Shown piece by piece: positions 35,214 through 44,071 of a DNA stretch of 64,000 bases. The stretch comes from Paenibacillus sp. SZ31 (lineage in GTDB: Bacteria; Bacillota; Bacilli; Paenibacillales; Paenibacillaceae), in the NCBI RefSeq assembly GCF_012912005.1, contig NZ_JABBEA010000016.1, forward strand, positions 62,001-126,000. Direction: 5' to 3'. Within the stretch, counting starts at the first letter, position 1. Each line of letters starts with the position of its first letter. Made by a program: the position numbers and the translations under genes. A model generated the notes under the pieces. The model had not been told where the DNA came from and did no database searches. It worked only from the letters and a program-made list of their open reading frames with translations.

Positions 35214-37142
35214 TTGATAGTAAAGAATAATATACTTGGCTTGAATATTACTAATAGATTAAAACATACTAATAAATCAATCTCCGAATCAACAAGTAAA
35301 TTATCTTCTGGTTTACGAATTAATAAGGCAGCAGATGACGCAGCAGGATTGAGTATTTCTGAGAAGATGAGGGCTCAGATTCGTGGCATGAATCAGGCGG
35401 AAAGAAATATACAAGATGGGATATCATTAATTCAAACTGCTGAATCAGGACTAGGTAATATACAGGATCCATTATTAATCAGATTAAGAGAACTTGCTGT
35501 GCAAGCAGCGAATGGTAGTTTAACAGATTCGGATCGTTTGATTATACAGGAAGAAGTTCGACAGATTAAAGAGGGCATTAATGATATTGCAAATAATACA
35601 TATTTTAACGGGATTAATTTGTTGAATAATGGATTAAATGAAGTTGTTAATCAGGATGGAGAAATTAAACCAGGCTCAGTAAGTTTCATTACGTATGTAG
35701 GAGAAAATATATCCACTCTCGGCAGATCCACTTTGATTGGTAATAGTGGCAATATTCAGAATTCTATTGGAGTCGAAATCTTATCCGGAATTAATGATCA
35801 GTTAACTATAAAATTTGACGATACGGCATATTCCATTAATATCAGTGCGGGCGTGTATCGTGGATCATCTACTGCATTATATAATGATATCAACTCAAAG
35901 CTAAGGGCTATCGGGGCTCCAGTAGAACTCTCGAATGCTTACAGTCATTGGGATGATACACATATGAGAACGCTATTGACCAGCACAATTTCAGGTAATC
36001 ACAAGATAGAAGTAGAAGGAACAGCGTTTAATGAAATATTTACGGAAGAGCGTACACTCAGCATTCGATATGAAGTTTTGGGTAGGGAAGCCGACTTTTC
36101 TATAGGTTATTCGGTTAAAAGTGGTGTGAATGATACTCTTCATTTTAAGGATTTGGGTATTGACAAGACAATAGTTCTTGCAGAAGGAACGTATAGCAGA
36201 GATGAACTTCTTGACCAGTTAAATCACCAGTTTGATAACGTGGGAGCGGATATTTTAGCTAGTTTTTCACCTGCTTTTGGTGTTAATGTAAGTGATGGAC
36301 CGGGTAACAAACACTACATTCTAAGTTTGACACACAAATCAAGTGGTTCTCCGAACGCAATTCAACTGGTTTCAGGTAACGCACTTAATCCTCTTTTTAT
36401 GCGTCCAGTGATTCCAGGTGATGTTTGGAATCCCAAAACGAAGAGTTTTCTAACGACAAATCTTGATCTTACTAATGGTATTGTTATTAATGCAGATAGT
36501 AACCGATGGGAAATTGGTCTTGAACGTTCAATAAATAAAACATTTATTTTAGATGAAGGTAGTTATTCTTCATCAGAATTTATAGATTATCTGAACAGTG
36601 AATTTCAAAAAAAAAGTGCGGGAATTATTGCTGTCGATGATAATGGTATGCTGAAATTTGAAAGAGAAATGAACGGTAGTAGTTACCAGATAACTGATTT
36701 GAAGATAACTGATATCAGTGGAAATGAAAATGGTTCAAGTTCTGACCAAACATTTTTAGATTTGCAAGTGGGTGCTAATCAAGGAGCAACTTATAAAGTT
36801 CAGCTTGCAGATGTTAGAACGAAATCTATTGGAGTAGAGAGCATTAACCTTTCTTTACAGCACGAAGCCAACAACTCACTCGTTCAGATTGATAAAGCTA
36901 TTGAGCATGTGTCTTCACACAGAGCTAGATTTGGCGCTTACCAAAACGCCCTTGGACATGTATTGAACAATGTTATGAACGCTTCTTCTAACTTGTCCGC
37001 TGCAGAATCCAAGATAAGAGACGCAGATATGGCGAAAGAAATGATGAAAAATACGAAAGAGACTGTTCTTTTACAAGCGACACAAGCTATGCTAGCTCAA
37101 GCCAATCAAAAATCATCAGATATATTGCAACTGTTGAGATGA
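35214..37142 (+). CDS. Long flagellin with triplicated central domain (642 aa)
   Basis: A TTG start follows GAGGTGAG. Conserved D0/D1 flagellin ends are obvious: 'SSGLRINKAADDAAGLSISE', 'GMNQAERNIQDGISLIQTAE' and 'RLRELAVQAANG' at the N-terminus, and 'NLSAAESKIRDADMAKEMM' to 'SDILQLLR' at the C-terminus. Between them lie about 390 residues instead of the very short variable region of Bacillus Hag. This part has three related units, each with a G-x-Y turn and an LN-x2-F/L motif ('SAGVYRGSSTALYNDINSKL', 'AEGTYSRDELLDQLNHQF', 'DEGSYSSSEFIDYLNSEF'). Base composition is clearly more A+T-rich than the neighbours. No other flagellar gene is near. It is probably an accessory or phase-variant filament subunit. 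Confidence 0.92.
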   Translation: MIVKNNILGLNITNRLKHTNKSISESTSKLSSGLRINKAADDAAGLSISEKMRAQIRGMNQAERNIQDGISLIQTAESGLGNIQDPLLIRLRELAVQAANGSLTDSDRLIIQEEVRQIKEGINDIANNTYFNGINLLNNGLNEVVNQDGEIKPGSVSFITYVGENISTLGRSTLIGNSGNIQNSIGVEILSGINDQLTIKFDDTAYSINISAGVYRGSSTALYNDINSKLRAIGAPVELSNAYSHWDDTHMRTLLTSTISGNHKIEVEGTAFNEIFTEERTLSIRYEVLGREADFSIGYSVKSGVNDTLHFKDLGIDKTIVLAEGTYSRDELLDQLNHQFDNVGADILASFSPAFGVNVSDGPGNKHYILSLTHKSSGSPNAIQLVSGNALNPLFMRPVIPGDVWNPKTKSFLTTNLDLTNGIVINADSNRWEIGLERSINKTFILDEGSYSSSEFIDYLNSEFQKKSAGIIAVDDNGMLKFEREMNGSSYQITDLKITDISGNENGSSSDQTFLDLQVGANQGATYKVQLADVRTKSIGVESINLSLQHEANNSLVQIDKAIEHVSSHRARFGAYQNALGHVLNNVMNASSNLSAAESKIRDADMAKEMMKNTKETVLLQATQAMLAQANQKSSDILQLLR

Positions 37143-37225
37143 AAAATCAAATGGTCGAGCCGTGACCCTATAATGCCAGACATAAGCTTGTACTTAAAAA
37201 GATACATTTCTCCATTATCATTCGT

Positions 37226-37273
37226 AAAATCCGCGAAGCCTCACTGTTGCAGTGATCGGCTTCGCGGAATTTT
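37226..37273. terminator. Bidirectional terminator downstream of flagellin
   Basis: AAAATCCGCGAAGCC pairs with GGCTTCGCGGAATTTT, with a second internal stem CACTG/CAGTG. A/T-runs on both sides serve the flagellin gene and the convergent dehydrogenase gene. Confidence 0.88.
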
Positions 37274-37287
37274 GTTGTGTCTGGATA

Positions 37288-38370
37288 TTAAGAATATGAT
37301 AATTGAACGCCGTATTGCTTGAAAAAATGAGTAACCGCATCCATGTCCATTTGTTGATCGAATAAATGCTCAGGATAATAGATGCCTGGAACCATAGGCT
37401 CGTCCGTAGGCAACATCAGTATCTTCTCGGCTTGCACCGCGGCGCCTAGTGCAGTCATGTGGGTCTGACCGAGTGAGTCAGAGACCGTCATCGTTCGTTC
37501 AACCTGGTTCCCTTTTGCATCCAGTCCTTTTAGTTGAATGACGAGATGATGTGCACTCCCGGTTCCCGGATTATAGAGCAATTTCCGCCGGAATGGCTGG
37601 AATCGTTCACCACTGATCATCTTCCATACACCCGTTTTGACCAATCCGGCGAGTGCATAGGTAGATACTTTACTATCAAACGAAATGCGGAAGCTAGCGG
37701 AATCGATATGACTCGTGTGAGGCAAAGTGACATGATCGGGTGTATCCAATCTGTAACATGGCGTAGTGTACCCGTTCGGGAAATGAACTTTAATCGGATC
37801 TGTCATGGGGTAGACGAGTCGATGTGTATTGGATTCGGTTATCTGAAAAGGAATACTCATCCGGTCCATGAAGGCTGCCGAATCAGGGCCGGCCTTATCC
37901 CGCAGCGACCATAGGGCATGAATGTTTACTTCGACATGTTGCAGAGAGTTAGAAAGTATCATGGCAAAGAGTGACGCCGTTCCTGCCATCCATCCAGAGG
38001 ATAGCACTACAGGCGCATGAAGTTCTTCCTGCTCTACTGTACGGATCGCTTGATTGAACACCTCAGTCCAGCGTGTTACATCGATAAGTGGAATTTTTCT
38101 CCGCACTGCTGATACCAGTAGCCGATCATCCAGATCGTTCACTGCATTAATGATTAACGATATATTCTCTCCTGCGTGAATCAGTGGATCGTCTGCATGG
38201 GTATCAACAACAACCGTTTGGACACGATTGGATGGAAAAGGTGCTGCTTTACCCGCAGAACGACCTCCCAATACCAATTCCAGATCAGGATGCCTGTCAT
38301 GCAAAATGCGGGCAAGCTGTGCACCTACAGCACCATAGCCTCCAGCGATGAGAACTCTTTTTCTAATCAT
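37288..38370 (-). CDS. Saccharopine dehydrogenase-like NAD(P)-binding protein
   Basis: The 360-residue protein opens with a Rossmann motif ('VLIAGGYGAVGAQLARIL', GxGxxG-like GGYGAVG) and 'LVLGGRSAGKA', where the Arg suggests NADP. 'LIINAVNDLDD' and 'IPLIDVTRW' fit the saccharopine dehydrogenase/homospermidine-synthase fold, as does 'VVLSSGWMAGTASLFAMIL'. The C-terminal domain is longer and less familiar. The real reaction is unknown; many such proteins are not involved in lysine metabolism. An 8-4-8 inverted repeat lies 36 bases ahead of its start and matches the operator of the neighbouring ArsR gene. Repression by that protein is therefore likely. Confidence 0.8.
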   Translation of the reverse strand: MIRKRVLIAGGYGAVGAQLARILHDRHPDLELVLGGRSAGKAAPFPSNRVQTVVVDTHADDPLIHAGENISLIINAVNDLDDRLLVSAVRRKIPLIDVTRWTEVFNQAIRTVEQEELHAPVVLSSGWMAGTASLFAMILSNSLQHVEVNIHALWSLRDKAGPDSAAFMDRMSIPFQITESNTHRLVYPMTDPIKVHFPNGYTTPCYRLDTPDHVTLPHTSHIDSASFRISFDSKVSTYALAGLVKTGVWKMISGERFQPFRRKLLYNPGTGSAHHLVIQLKGLDAKGNQVERTMTVSDSLGQTHMTALGAAVQAEKILMLPTDEPMVPGIYYPEHLFDQQMDMDAVTHFFKQYGVQLSYS

Positions 38371-38405
38371 TCGTTAAACCTCCGTTGATATGTTTATGTA
38401 CTTAT

Positions 38406-38425
38406 ATGTTTAAACTCTTAAACAT
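38406..38425. promoter_or_regulatory. ArsR operator in front of the saccharopine-dehydrogenase-like gene
   Basis: ATGTTTAA-ACTC-TTAAACAT is a perfect 8-4-8 inverted repeat, 36 bases before the start codon. The same motif with one mismatch lies at 38807-38826. Confidence 0.7.
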
Positions 38426-38469
38426 AATAGAGCGAAGAAAAGGAATGCAGTTCACCAGCGCAGTATGCG

Positions 38470-38790
38470 CTAGCTTTGACATTCCACTTCTACGAGATGA
38501 ACGAGCTGTTTGAGCAATTCGATCGCGTCGTTGAACTCCAGCTTGTAATACATCTCCGTACCTTTTTTCTGAACCGATAACAGTCCGGATTGACGTAATA
38601 TTTTCAAATGATGAGAGACCGTAGGGCGTGACATGGGAACATGCTCTGCAATCTGTGATACGTTCATGCTCTCTTGATCAATGAGCAACGATATGATTCG
38701 CTGGCGAACGGGGTCTCCCAAACCTTGAAGATAAGGGCTTAGATTCTCGAAAATATCAATAACTTTTTGGTTACCCATCGACTCGTTCAT
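38470..38790 (-). CDS. ArsR-family winged-helix regulator
   Basis: The 106-residue protein shows the ArsR pattern: 'LGDPVRQRIISLLIDQE', 'NVSQIAEHVPMSRPTVSHHL' with 'KILRQSGLLSVQKKGTEMYY' as recognition helix and wing. The only Cys is near the C-terminus ('VEVECQS'), so no classical metal site is present. It belongs with the SdpR/YceK-like group of non-metal ArsR proteins. It lies about 100 bases upstream of the dehydrogenase gene on the same strand. Matching operators precede both genes, so it probably represses itself and that gene. Its ligand is unknown. Confidence 0.88.
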   Translation of the reverse strand: MNESMGNQKVIDIFENLSPYLQGLGDPVRQRIISLLIDQESMNVSQIAEHVPMSRPTVSHHLKILRQSGLLSVQKKGTEMYYKLEFNDAIELLKQLVHLVEVECQS

Positions 38791-38806
38791 GGCTCACTCC
38801 GTTATA

Positions 38807-38826
38807 ATGTTTAATTGTTTAAACGT
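38807..38826. promoter_or_regulatory. ArsR autoregulatory operator
   Basis: ATGTTTAA-TTGT-TTAAACGT is an 8-4-8 inverted repeat with a single mismatch, 17 bases upstream of the ArsR start codon. It has the same half-site and spacing as 38406-38425. Confidence 0.7.
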
Positions 38827-38975
38827 ATTATAAGGCTTAGTTCACTTAAAAATCAAATTTAACATTGCAAGTTGCAGGAAAATAGCTGTTCCGCTTGTCC
38901 ATTTGAAGTACAATATAAGCAAATATGCACGTACCACGAATCCATTGATAGTATCCGTGGTGGAAGGAGTCCAAG

Positions 38976-39362
38976 ATGGCTGAGAGTAACCATTATTCTG
39001 TGCTGGTAGATGAATATATCTCGGAGTTTGCACCTGATGTACAGGTGAGATTACAGGCAATAAGACAGATTATTCGTGAAGCGGCTCCGAACGCCGAAGA
39101 GAAGATCAGTTACAAGATGCCCACATATGCACAGCATGGGAATCTGGTTCATTTTGCCGCATACCAGCATCATATTGGGTTTTACCCTGCTCCCAGGGGA
39201 ATTCAAGCTTTCCAAGAGGAACTCTCCAAGTATAAAGGGGGAAAGGGGTCCGTCCAGTTTCCGCTGGATCAGCCATTGCCCGAGGATCTCATCCGCCGGA
39301 TTGTGGAGTATCGGGTGAAAGAAAATGTGGAGATCGCACTGGAAAAGAAACGCAAAAATTGA
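38976..39362 (+). CDS. DUF1801/YdhG-like protein (frataxin-like iron chaperone family)
   Basis: The 128-residue protein has the DUF1801 pattern: 'YISEFAPDVQVRLQAIRQII', 'APNAEEKISYKMPTYAQHG' (the invariant YxMPxY), 'VHFAAYQHHIGFYPAP' and 'GKGSVQFPLDQPLPEDLIRR'. Bacillus YdhG (Fra) of this family is described as an intracellular iron chaperone for Fe-S and haem assembly. Other members have no known role. An imperfect hairpin (ACCACG/CGTGGT, 38933-38961) lies directly in front of the ribosome site GGAAGGAG. The isochorismatase-like gene follows 41 bases later. Confidence 0.85.
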   Translation: MAESNHYSVLVDEYISEFAPDVQVRLQAIRQIIREAAPNAEEKISYKMPTYAQHGNLVHFAAYQHHIGFYPAPRGIQAFQEELSKYKGGKGSVQFPLDQPLPEDLIRRIVEYRVKENVEIALEKKRKN

Positions 39363-39403
39363 GTGTTGGCGGCTGACAAGCCTACTATGGAAGGAGATAC
39401 CGG

Positions 39404-39934
39404 GTGAATAAAGGGTTAATTGTACTTGATGTGCAATATGGGCTCACAAGTCTAAGGGATGTAACTGTTCCAATTGCGAAGATTCAGTCTGTCATCACTA
39501 TTTTTGAAAAGATGAACTGGCCTATTGTGTTTACCAAACATCTGGACCGGGTCAACGAAGAATCCTCTCTCTATTATGAGAAAAGTGCCAATTTGGAGAT
39601 TGTTCTCGATACTGGGGAACATCCTATTCTGGAGAAAAGTAAACCGAGTGCGTTTAGTAATACGGAGCTGAAAAAGTGGCTGCTGGATCATCAGATTGAA
39701 CATGTATTCATTGTTGGATTTAACCTGGAGTATTGTTGTCTGTTTACAGCGATTAATGCTGAACATGAGGGGTTTAAAGTAACCCTGATTGAAGATGCGG
39801 CGGGTACAGTAAATACAGCAGAAACGTATGAAATGAAGGGACTAGACATACAGGATTTTATTGGTTCGATTCTGAATTGGTCAGGTTGTATTGAGGTTCT
39901 ATACATGAATGAATTCAAGGAACAGTATACTTAG
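39404..39934 (+). CDS. Isochorismatase-like cysteine hydrolase
   Basis: A GTG start follows AAGGAGAT. The 176-residue protein has the isochorismatase/nicotinamidase fold: Asp near residue 8 ('LIVLDVQYG'), Lys near 77 ('ILEKSKPSAFSNT') and the nucleophile Cys in 'VGFNLEYCCLFTAINAEHEG' near 112 complete the Asp-Lys-Cys triad. 'LIEDAAGTVN' is also typical. Members hydrolyse amides or vinyl ethers; without siderophore genes nearby there is no reason to call it a true isochorismatase. It probably shares a transcript with the DUF1801 gene. Repeat copy B and a terminator follow. Confidence 0.85.
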   Translation: MNKGLIVLDVQYGLTSLRDVTVPIAKIQSVITIFEKMNWPIVFTKHLDRVNEESSLYYEKSANLEIVLDTGEHPILEKSKPSAFSNTELKKWLLDHQIEHVFIVGFNLEYCCLFTAINAEHEGFKVTLIEDAAGTVNTAETYEMKGLDIQDFIGSILNWSGCIEVLYMNEFKEQYT

Positions 39935-39972
39935 ATATTTTTGAATTTAATCTGCACTACAGCTTATAAATT

Positions 39973-40053
39973 GAACTAGACGTTTACACGTGAACGTAGC
40001 GATCAGTAGGTTGTTCTGTCATCGAAGTGGCAAGTGTAAATAATCTTTAGTTC
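39973..40053. repeat. MITE-like repeat, copy B (81 bp, both ends)
   Basis: The element runs from GAACTAGACGTTTACACG to GTGTAAATAATCTTTAGTTC, so GAACTA...TTTACAC is an inverted terminal motif. The 45-base core at 40009-40053 differs from copy A at three positions. It has a much shorter interior than copy A. It lies between the isochorismatase-like gene and the terminator at 40.1 kb. Confidence 0.7.
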
Positions 40054-40103
40054 GATCTATGTAATAAACAAAAGCTCATATCGTAAACGCTCCTATCATA
40101 AAC

Positions 40104-40148
40104 AAAAAAACAGTCGGATGCCTATGCATTCCGACTGTTTTTGTTTTT
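40104..40148. terminator. Bidirectional terminator before the CAP gene
   Basis: ACAGTCGGATGC pairs with GCATTCCGACTGT (one bulge), with A7 upstream and T5 downstream. It serves the convergent plus- and minus-strand genes. Confidence 0.85.
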
Positions 40149-40216
40149 AGATTCTAGGTTTTACTCTGGTCGTACTTCATTTCACTTTAGTTTATTCCTA
40201 TGCTCTTGCTTCGCTT

Positions 40217-41668
40217 CTATTCAAAGGAATACGTAACGTTTGAATTACTTGCTGTAGGGATGAAGTACATAAAGCTTGGATCCACTTGCAAGTAGATGGT
40301 CAGGTCGGACACGCCCAGATTGGGAACCGTCAGACTGAACCGACCGTTAGCATCCAGCTTCACCGTTTCAGTGCGAATATGTTTTTCGTCAGGTGAAGGA
40401 CCGTGGATCTGGAAAGAGAATGTTTTGCCTGCATAAGCGGCGAGTGTTCCCCGTACTTTCAGCGTACGATCTGCTGTATATTCAAACTGCATCAGATGAT
40501 TATCCAGGTAATCTTCATTGCCTGTATCCGGTTCTTGCGGCTCTGTTCCCGGGTCTTGTGGTTCTGTCCCAGGATTCTGTGGATCGGTTCCAGGGTCTTG
40601 TGAAGGGTTGCTAACCGAGAAGAAACGTGTCTGATATGAAATTTCTGCTTTGGACCCGTCTTTCTTTTTCAAACCGGTAATGCGAACGTTGAACGTGTCG
40701 CCTGCCTTCAGGGACTTCAAGTTATCCGGGCGGAAAATGACAGCGTAGTTATATCCATAACCATCGGTATTTACATTGAAAAATGCCTTTGCAGGATCAC
40801 TGCTAACCGGGGTTTTCGCTCCCAGTACCCAAGTTTTCTGATCCGATGAACGCACAATCTCCACCTGTACCTCAGAATTGGAAGGCTTCGCAAAGACGTC
40901 CGGATTCAGCTGTGCAGACCAGGCTTGTGACACATTGAATGCCTCAATCGGGAATGCCCCTTTGTTAGGATACAAGTTGTAATTGTAATTGAGTTTTCCA
41001 GAACGACTCGTATCCATCACTTGCATGGTGCTGAAGTGGCTCGCATAGTTTTTGTTGTCCCGGGATGCAATCCCGAAACCGACCTTCTTCAGTTGCGGAC
41101 TCAAAATCCAGCGGCGATGGCCGAGTGCAGCAATGTTGCTGGCATCCGAATCATCCATATAAGCTTCAACGCTTTTGACTGCAAGGTTTCCTTGAGAACC
41201 ATAAGAAGCGTACAGGTTGGAGCTGGAAGTCGACTTGGCTCCCAGATCAAAAAAGTCTTTCGCCATATCTGCCGGACGAGCTGGGAAGTGAGTCAATTCT
41301 CCGGTAGACACAACGACCGCTCCATGTTGGGCTTGACGATTGAGAGCAGCATCCAGAACGAGATCTCCATCCAGACCGGAGAGATAACGATAGAAGTTGG
41401 CTGCACCTAGAGCCTGCTCTAATGTGGAATCACTTACTACACCAGCGACGTAAGGTGCCTTGGTCGATGGATTCTGAGTGAATGTGGCAGGTTGGTCCTT
41501 GCCACTCATCCATTGCGTCCATTTCTGACTGATTTCTTGCTCACTTCGCTCAGGCAGCAGACTATCGACAGGGGCTGCAGCGATCTGCTGGGTGCCGAGC
41601 AGCATGAACAACAGGCCTGCCAGAGGAAGAGAGAGTAACGAGCGGATGTACCTTTTCTGAATAAACAT
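40217..41668 (-). CDS. Secreted CAP (SCP-like) domain protein (483 aa)
   Basis: The signal peptide ends near residue 32 ('TQQIAAA'). A CAP domain follows at about 85-225, with 'AANFYRYLSGLDGDLVLDAA', 'RQAQHGAVVVSTGELTHFP', 'SVEAYMDDSDASNIAALG' and 'HRRWILSP'. Then come a beta domain (about 235-350), a linker made of PGT[DE]PQ repeats and a C-terminal beta-sandwich (about 395-483). CAP domains occur in many extracellular proteins, with roles from lipid binding to proteolysis; none is proven in Bacillales spores or walls for this subtype. It is a clear paralogue of the longer protein at 61.5-63.8 kb, sharing the signal peptide region, CAP part and C-terminal domain. No wall anchor is present here. 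Confidence 0.88.
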   Translation of the reverse strand: MFIQKRYIRSLLSLPLAGLLFMLLGTQQIAAAPVDSLLPERSEQEISQKWTQWMSGKDQPATFTQNPSTKAPYVAGVVSDSTLEQALGAANFYRYLSGLDGDLVLDAALNRQAQHGAVVVSTGELTHFPARPADMAKDFFDLGAKSTSSSNLYASYGSQGNLAVKSVEAYMDDSDASNIAALGHRRWILSPQLKKVGFGIASRDNKNYASHFSTMQVMDTSRSGKLNYNYNLYPNKGAFPIEAFNVSQAWSAQLNPDVFAKPSNSEVQVEIVRSSDQKTWVLGAKTPVSSDPAKAFFNVNTDGYGYNYAVIFRPDNLKSLKAGDTFNVRITGLKKKDGSKAEISYQTRFFSVSNPSQDPGTDPQNPGTEPQDPGTEPQEPDTGNEDYLDNHLMQFEYTADRTLKVRGTLAAYAGKTFSFQIHGPSPDEKHIRTETVKLDANGRFSLTVPNLGVSDLTIYLQVDPSFMYFIPTASNSNVTYSFE

Positions 41669-41843
41669 GTTCTAATCTCCTTTTAGTATGAAATGATAAT
41701 ATTATGTATCCGATGTATATTATCGACATTAGAGGGATAATTCGTTAGTTTTATGAATGAAATTGTTTGTTCGAATTCAGCGATTTTTCAGCCAGAGCCA
41801 TTATAATACTCACGGAATCCTGTATTCGAAAAGGAGTTTTGGC

Positions 41844-43427
41844 ATGTCTAAGATGCTGCATAAGTCGTTTTATCTCATTTTGCTCGTATTTGTTGCGGTG
41901 TTTATTGCTTCGTCCCTGTTGGTGCGGGCACAGTACAACTACGCCTTGTATGGAGACAATCCCATTCTGGGCATGCAGCAGTGGAGTATTTTTCTCCCGG
42001 TCACTTTTTTGCTTCTTGGTTCAGGTGTCGGGTTATATGCTCTGTGTCTGAAACTGAACAAATACAGCCCAAAGGTTGTTATTCCGATTGTGCTGCTATG
42101 TTCTCTGGCCATTCAGATCATCATCATTTTCGTATTTCCGAGAGTACCCACCGATGATTCACAGACCGTGCTCTCACTCGCCATGAACATGCTGTACGAT
42201 AAGGACTACTCGTCGTTTGAAACGGGTGGTTATCTGCACATGTTCCCGTTCAATTACTCTATCGTGCTGTACCTGAAGACATTGCTGTACCTGTTCCCAG
42301 ATAACTATCTGGTCATCAAACTGTTTAATATTTTGTTTTCAACATTAACGACGTTCATGATTTATCTTATGTATAAACAAGTGAACGACAGATCCACGGA
42401 ACGTGATTACGGTGTGTTGATCTTTGCAGCGACGTACCTGCCTTCCCTGTTCCTGAACAACCTGATCTATAACGATGTGATTGCCACTGCATTTCTGATA
42501 TCATGCCTATACTTCTTAATTCGGTTTGTACGTGAAAAGTCTTGGAAAACAATCGTCATTGCCGCCGTTTTTCTCGCGATGGGCAACTACTTCCGAAGCA
42601 TCGGCGTGATCGTGCTGATCGCTGCCATCATATATATCCTGCTGAATATGCGGAGCATCGGAATGAAGAAAGTCATCATTTCCATCGGTGTGCTGGGTAT
42701 GTTGTTTAATGTACCAACCTGGACTCAGAATGCGGTTCTTCAATCCTCCGGTGCCGTGAGCGCACCTGTTGGAGAGAATGCGGCACCGGTCTACATGTGG
42801 CTGAATATGGGCATTAATCTGGAGCGTTTTGGTTTCTGGGACAATATGGAGAGTTATCAGATCTATCAGAGGCAGGCCAACTACAATAAGGCCGAAAGCG
42901 TAGCATTGTTTAAACAAGAGATTGGCAGCAAGCTGTCCGAAGCAAGTGCAAGTGACTTGGTGAAGATGTATTACAAAAAGGTCATTTGGACCTGGACCGA
43001 AGGAACGTACCAGATGGATCGATACGGAATCGGCAATGAAAGTTCCTTGGGTGCCGGAAGAGGAAGGGGAGGCGGAATCGCAGGCTCCTACAGTTATACC
43101 AATGCGATAACAGAACTGTTGCAGGGGGATTCGGCTTATCGGACAGGTTTGCTCTGGATTGTATATGTGATGAATTTCTTGATGTACTGTTTTATTCTCA
43201 TCCGGTTGGTCGGTGGAATTCGTCGTAAACGGGTTGACGAAGTCTCATTGATCCTGGTCATTCTCGGATTCATCGGATTTTATATTCTGTGGGAGATTAA
43301 GTCCAGATACATCTACCCTGTATATCCACTGTTGGTGGTGCTGTCCTATATGGGATTCAAAGATACGTATGATCTCATATTCCATCGTAAAGATACCTTG
43401 GAGAGATATTCCCTGAGAGAAAGGTGA
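41844..43427 (+). CDS. GT39-like polytopic membrane glycosyltransferase
   Basis: I chose ATG 41844 after AAAGGAG; 29 earlier in-frame codons lack a ribosome site and are not membrane-like. The 527-residue protein has about ten to eleven membrane segments. The first loop holds acidic residues in 'FPRVPTDDSQTVLSLAMNM', as in the PMT/ArnT (GT39/GT83) enzymes, which move sugars from lipid-phosphate donors to acceptors outside the membrane. 'YFRSIGVIVLIAAIIYIL' and 'KSRYIYPVYPLLVVLSYMGF' are typical. Donor and acceptor are unknown. The lipoprotein gene begins four bases after its stop codon, so the two form an operon. Confidence 0.8.
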   Translation: MSKMLHKSFYLILLVFVAVFIASSLLVRAQYNYALYGDNPILGMQQWSIFLPVTFLLLGSGVGLYALCLKLNKYSPKVVIPIVLLCSLAIQIIIIFVFPRVPTDDSQTVLSLAMNMLYDKDYSSFETGGYLHMFPFNYSIVLYLKTLLYLFPDNYLVIKLFNILFSTLTTFMIYLMYKQVNDRSTERDYGVLIFAATYLPSLFLNNLIYNDVIATAFLISCLYFLIRFVREKSWKTIVIAAVFLAMGNYFRSIGVIVLIAAIIYILLNMRSIGMKKVIISIGVLGMLFNVPTWTQNAVLQSSGAVSAPVGENAAPVYMWLNMGINLERFGFWDNMESYQIYQRQANYNKAESVALFKQEIGSKLSEASASDLVKMYYKKVIWTWTEGTYQMDRYGIGNESSLGAGRGRGGGIAGSYSYTNAITELLQGDSAYRTGLLWIVYVMNFLMYCFILIRLVGGIRRKRVDEVSLILVILGFIGFYILWEIKSRYIYPVYPLLVVLSYMGFKDTYDLIFHRKDTLERYSLRER

Positions 43428-43431
43428 TCAT

Positions 43432-43980
43432 ATGCGAAAAAATAAATATTTCACATCGGTTACGCTGCTCCTGCTGCTAGGATGCTTGGTTATGCTGACG
43501 GCTTGCGATGTGATAACCGCCCAAAATATTACCAACACCGGTTCTGCACAAGGCATGAACGGTGGCGGCATGCCGACTGGCGGTGGCCTGGGCATGAACG
43601 GAGGAACGCCTAGAGGTGGAAGGGGCGGCACGGGCATGAATGACCGTACAGGCAGTCCGGACATGATGTAGGGGATAATGGATGCAGACATGACAGGTAG
43701 AGTCCTCTCCGTGAATGGAAACACAATCACGCTGGCGTTACTTGAGGTGGAGGACACCTCATCTCCAAGCATGGAATGGAGGGATACCGGAATGGAAATG
43801 AAATTGAGTATAAGTGATGATGTCACTATTACTGAAGGTATGGGCACGCCGCGTTCGGGCAATTCCAGCCCAAGTGCAAATTCGTCCATTCCAGTGTCTG
43901 ATCTTCAAAAAGAAGACATCGTGATGGTGTGGTATAAGGACAACACCGAGACCGTGGAACGGGTGATGGTTGTCCAGTAA
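43432..43980 (+). pseudogene. Lipoprotein gene interrupted by one in-frame TAG
   Basis: The first part (43432-43671, 79 codons) encodes a lipoprotein signal with lipobox LTAC (Cys25) and a Gly/Met-rich linker ('GMNGGGMPTGGGLGMNGG'). TAG at 43669-43671 is followed in the same frame, after GGG-ATA, by 100 codons that look like the globular half ('MDADMTGRVLSVNGNTITLA', 'MKLSISDDVTITEG', 'LQKEDIVMVWYKDN'). A secreted linker without a domain and a domain without a signal make little sense apart, so I read one gene with a nonsense change or sequencing error. A separate second gene starting at ATG 43678 is possible but has only a weak ribosome site (GGGGATA). It is coupled to the GT39-like gene. 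Confidence 0.65.
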
Positions 43981-44071
43981 AAGATGATGGAAATATCGTC
44001 ATTTTGTAATTGCTTACATTTCTTGTATGGGTTATTATGGAAACAACTGTTTTTTGAAGGGAGTGAGCGTC

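Noticed and set aside
37288-38370. Assigning the dehydrogenase-like gene to lysine biosynthesis
   Set aside because: Only the Rossmann domain and general fold match; there are no lysine-pathway neighbours and the regulator is an ArsR protein.
38933-38961. Hairpin ACCACG/CGTGGT before the DUF1801 gene as a riboswitch
   Set aside because: It is a single short stem with no conserved riboswitch core; it is mentioned only in the gene entry.
19846-43671. Two in-frame TAG codons as a sign of amber suppression or pyrrolysine
   Set aside because: TAG is also an ordinary stop for several intact genes here, and the LRR gene has other lesions, so recoding is not supported.
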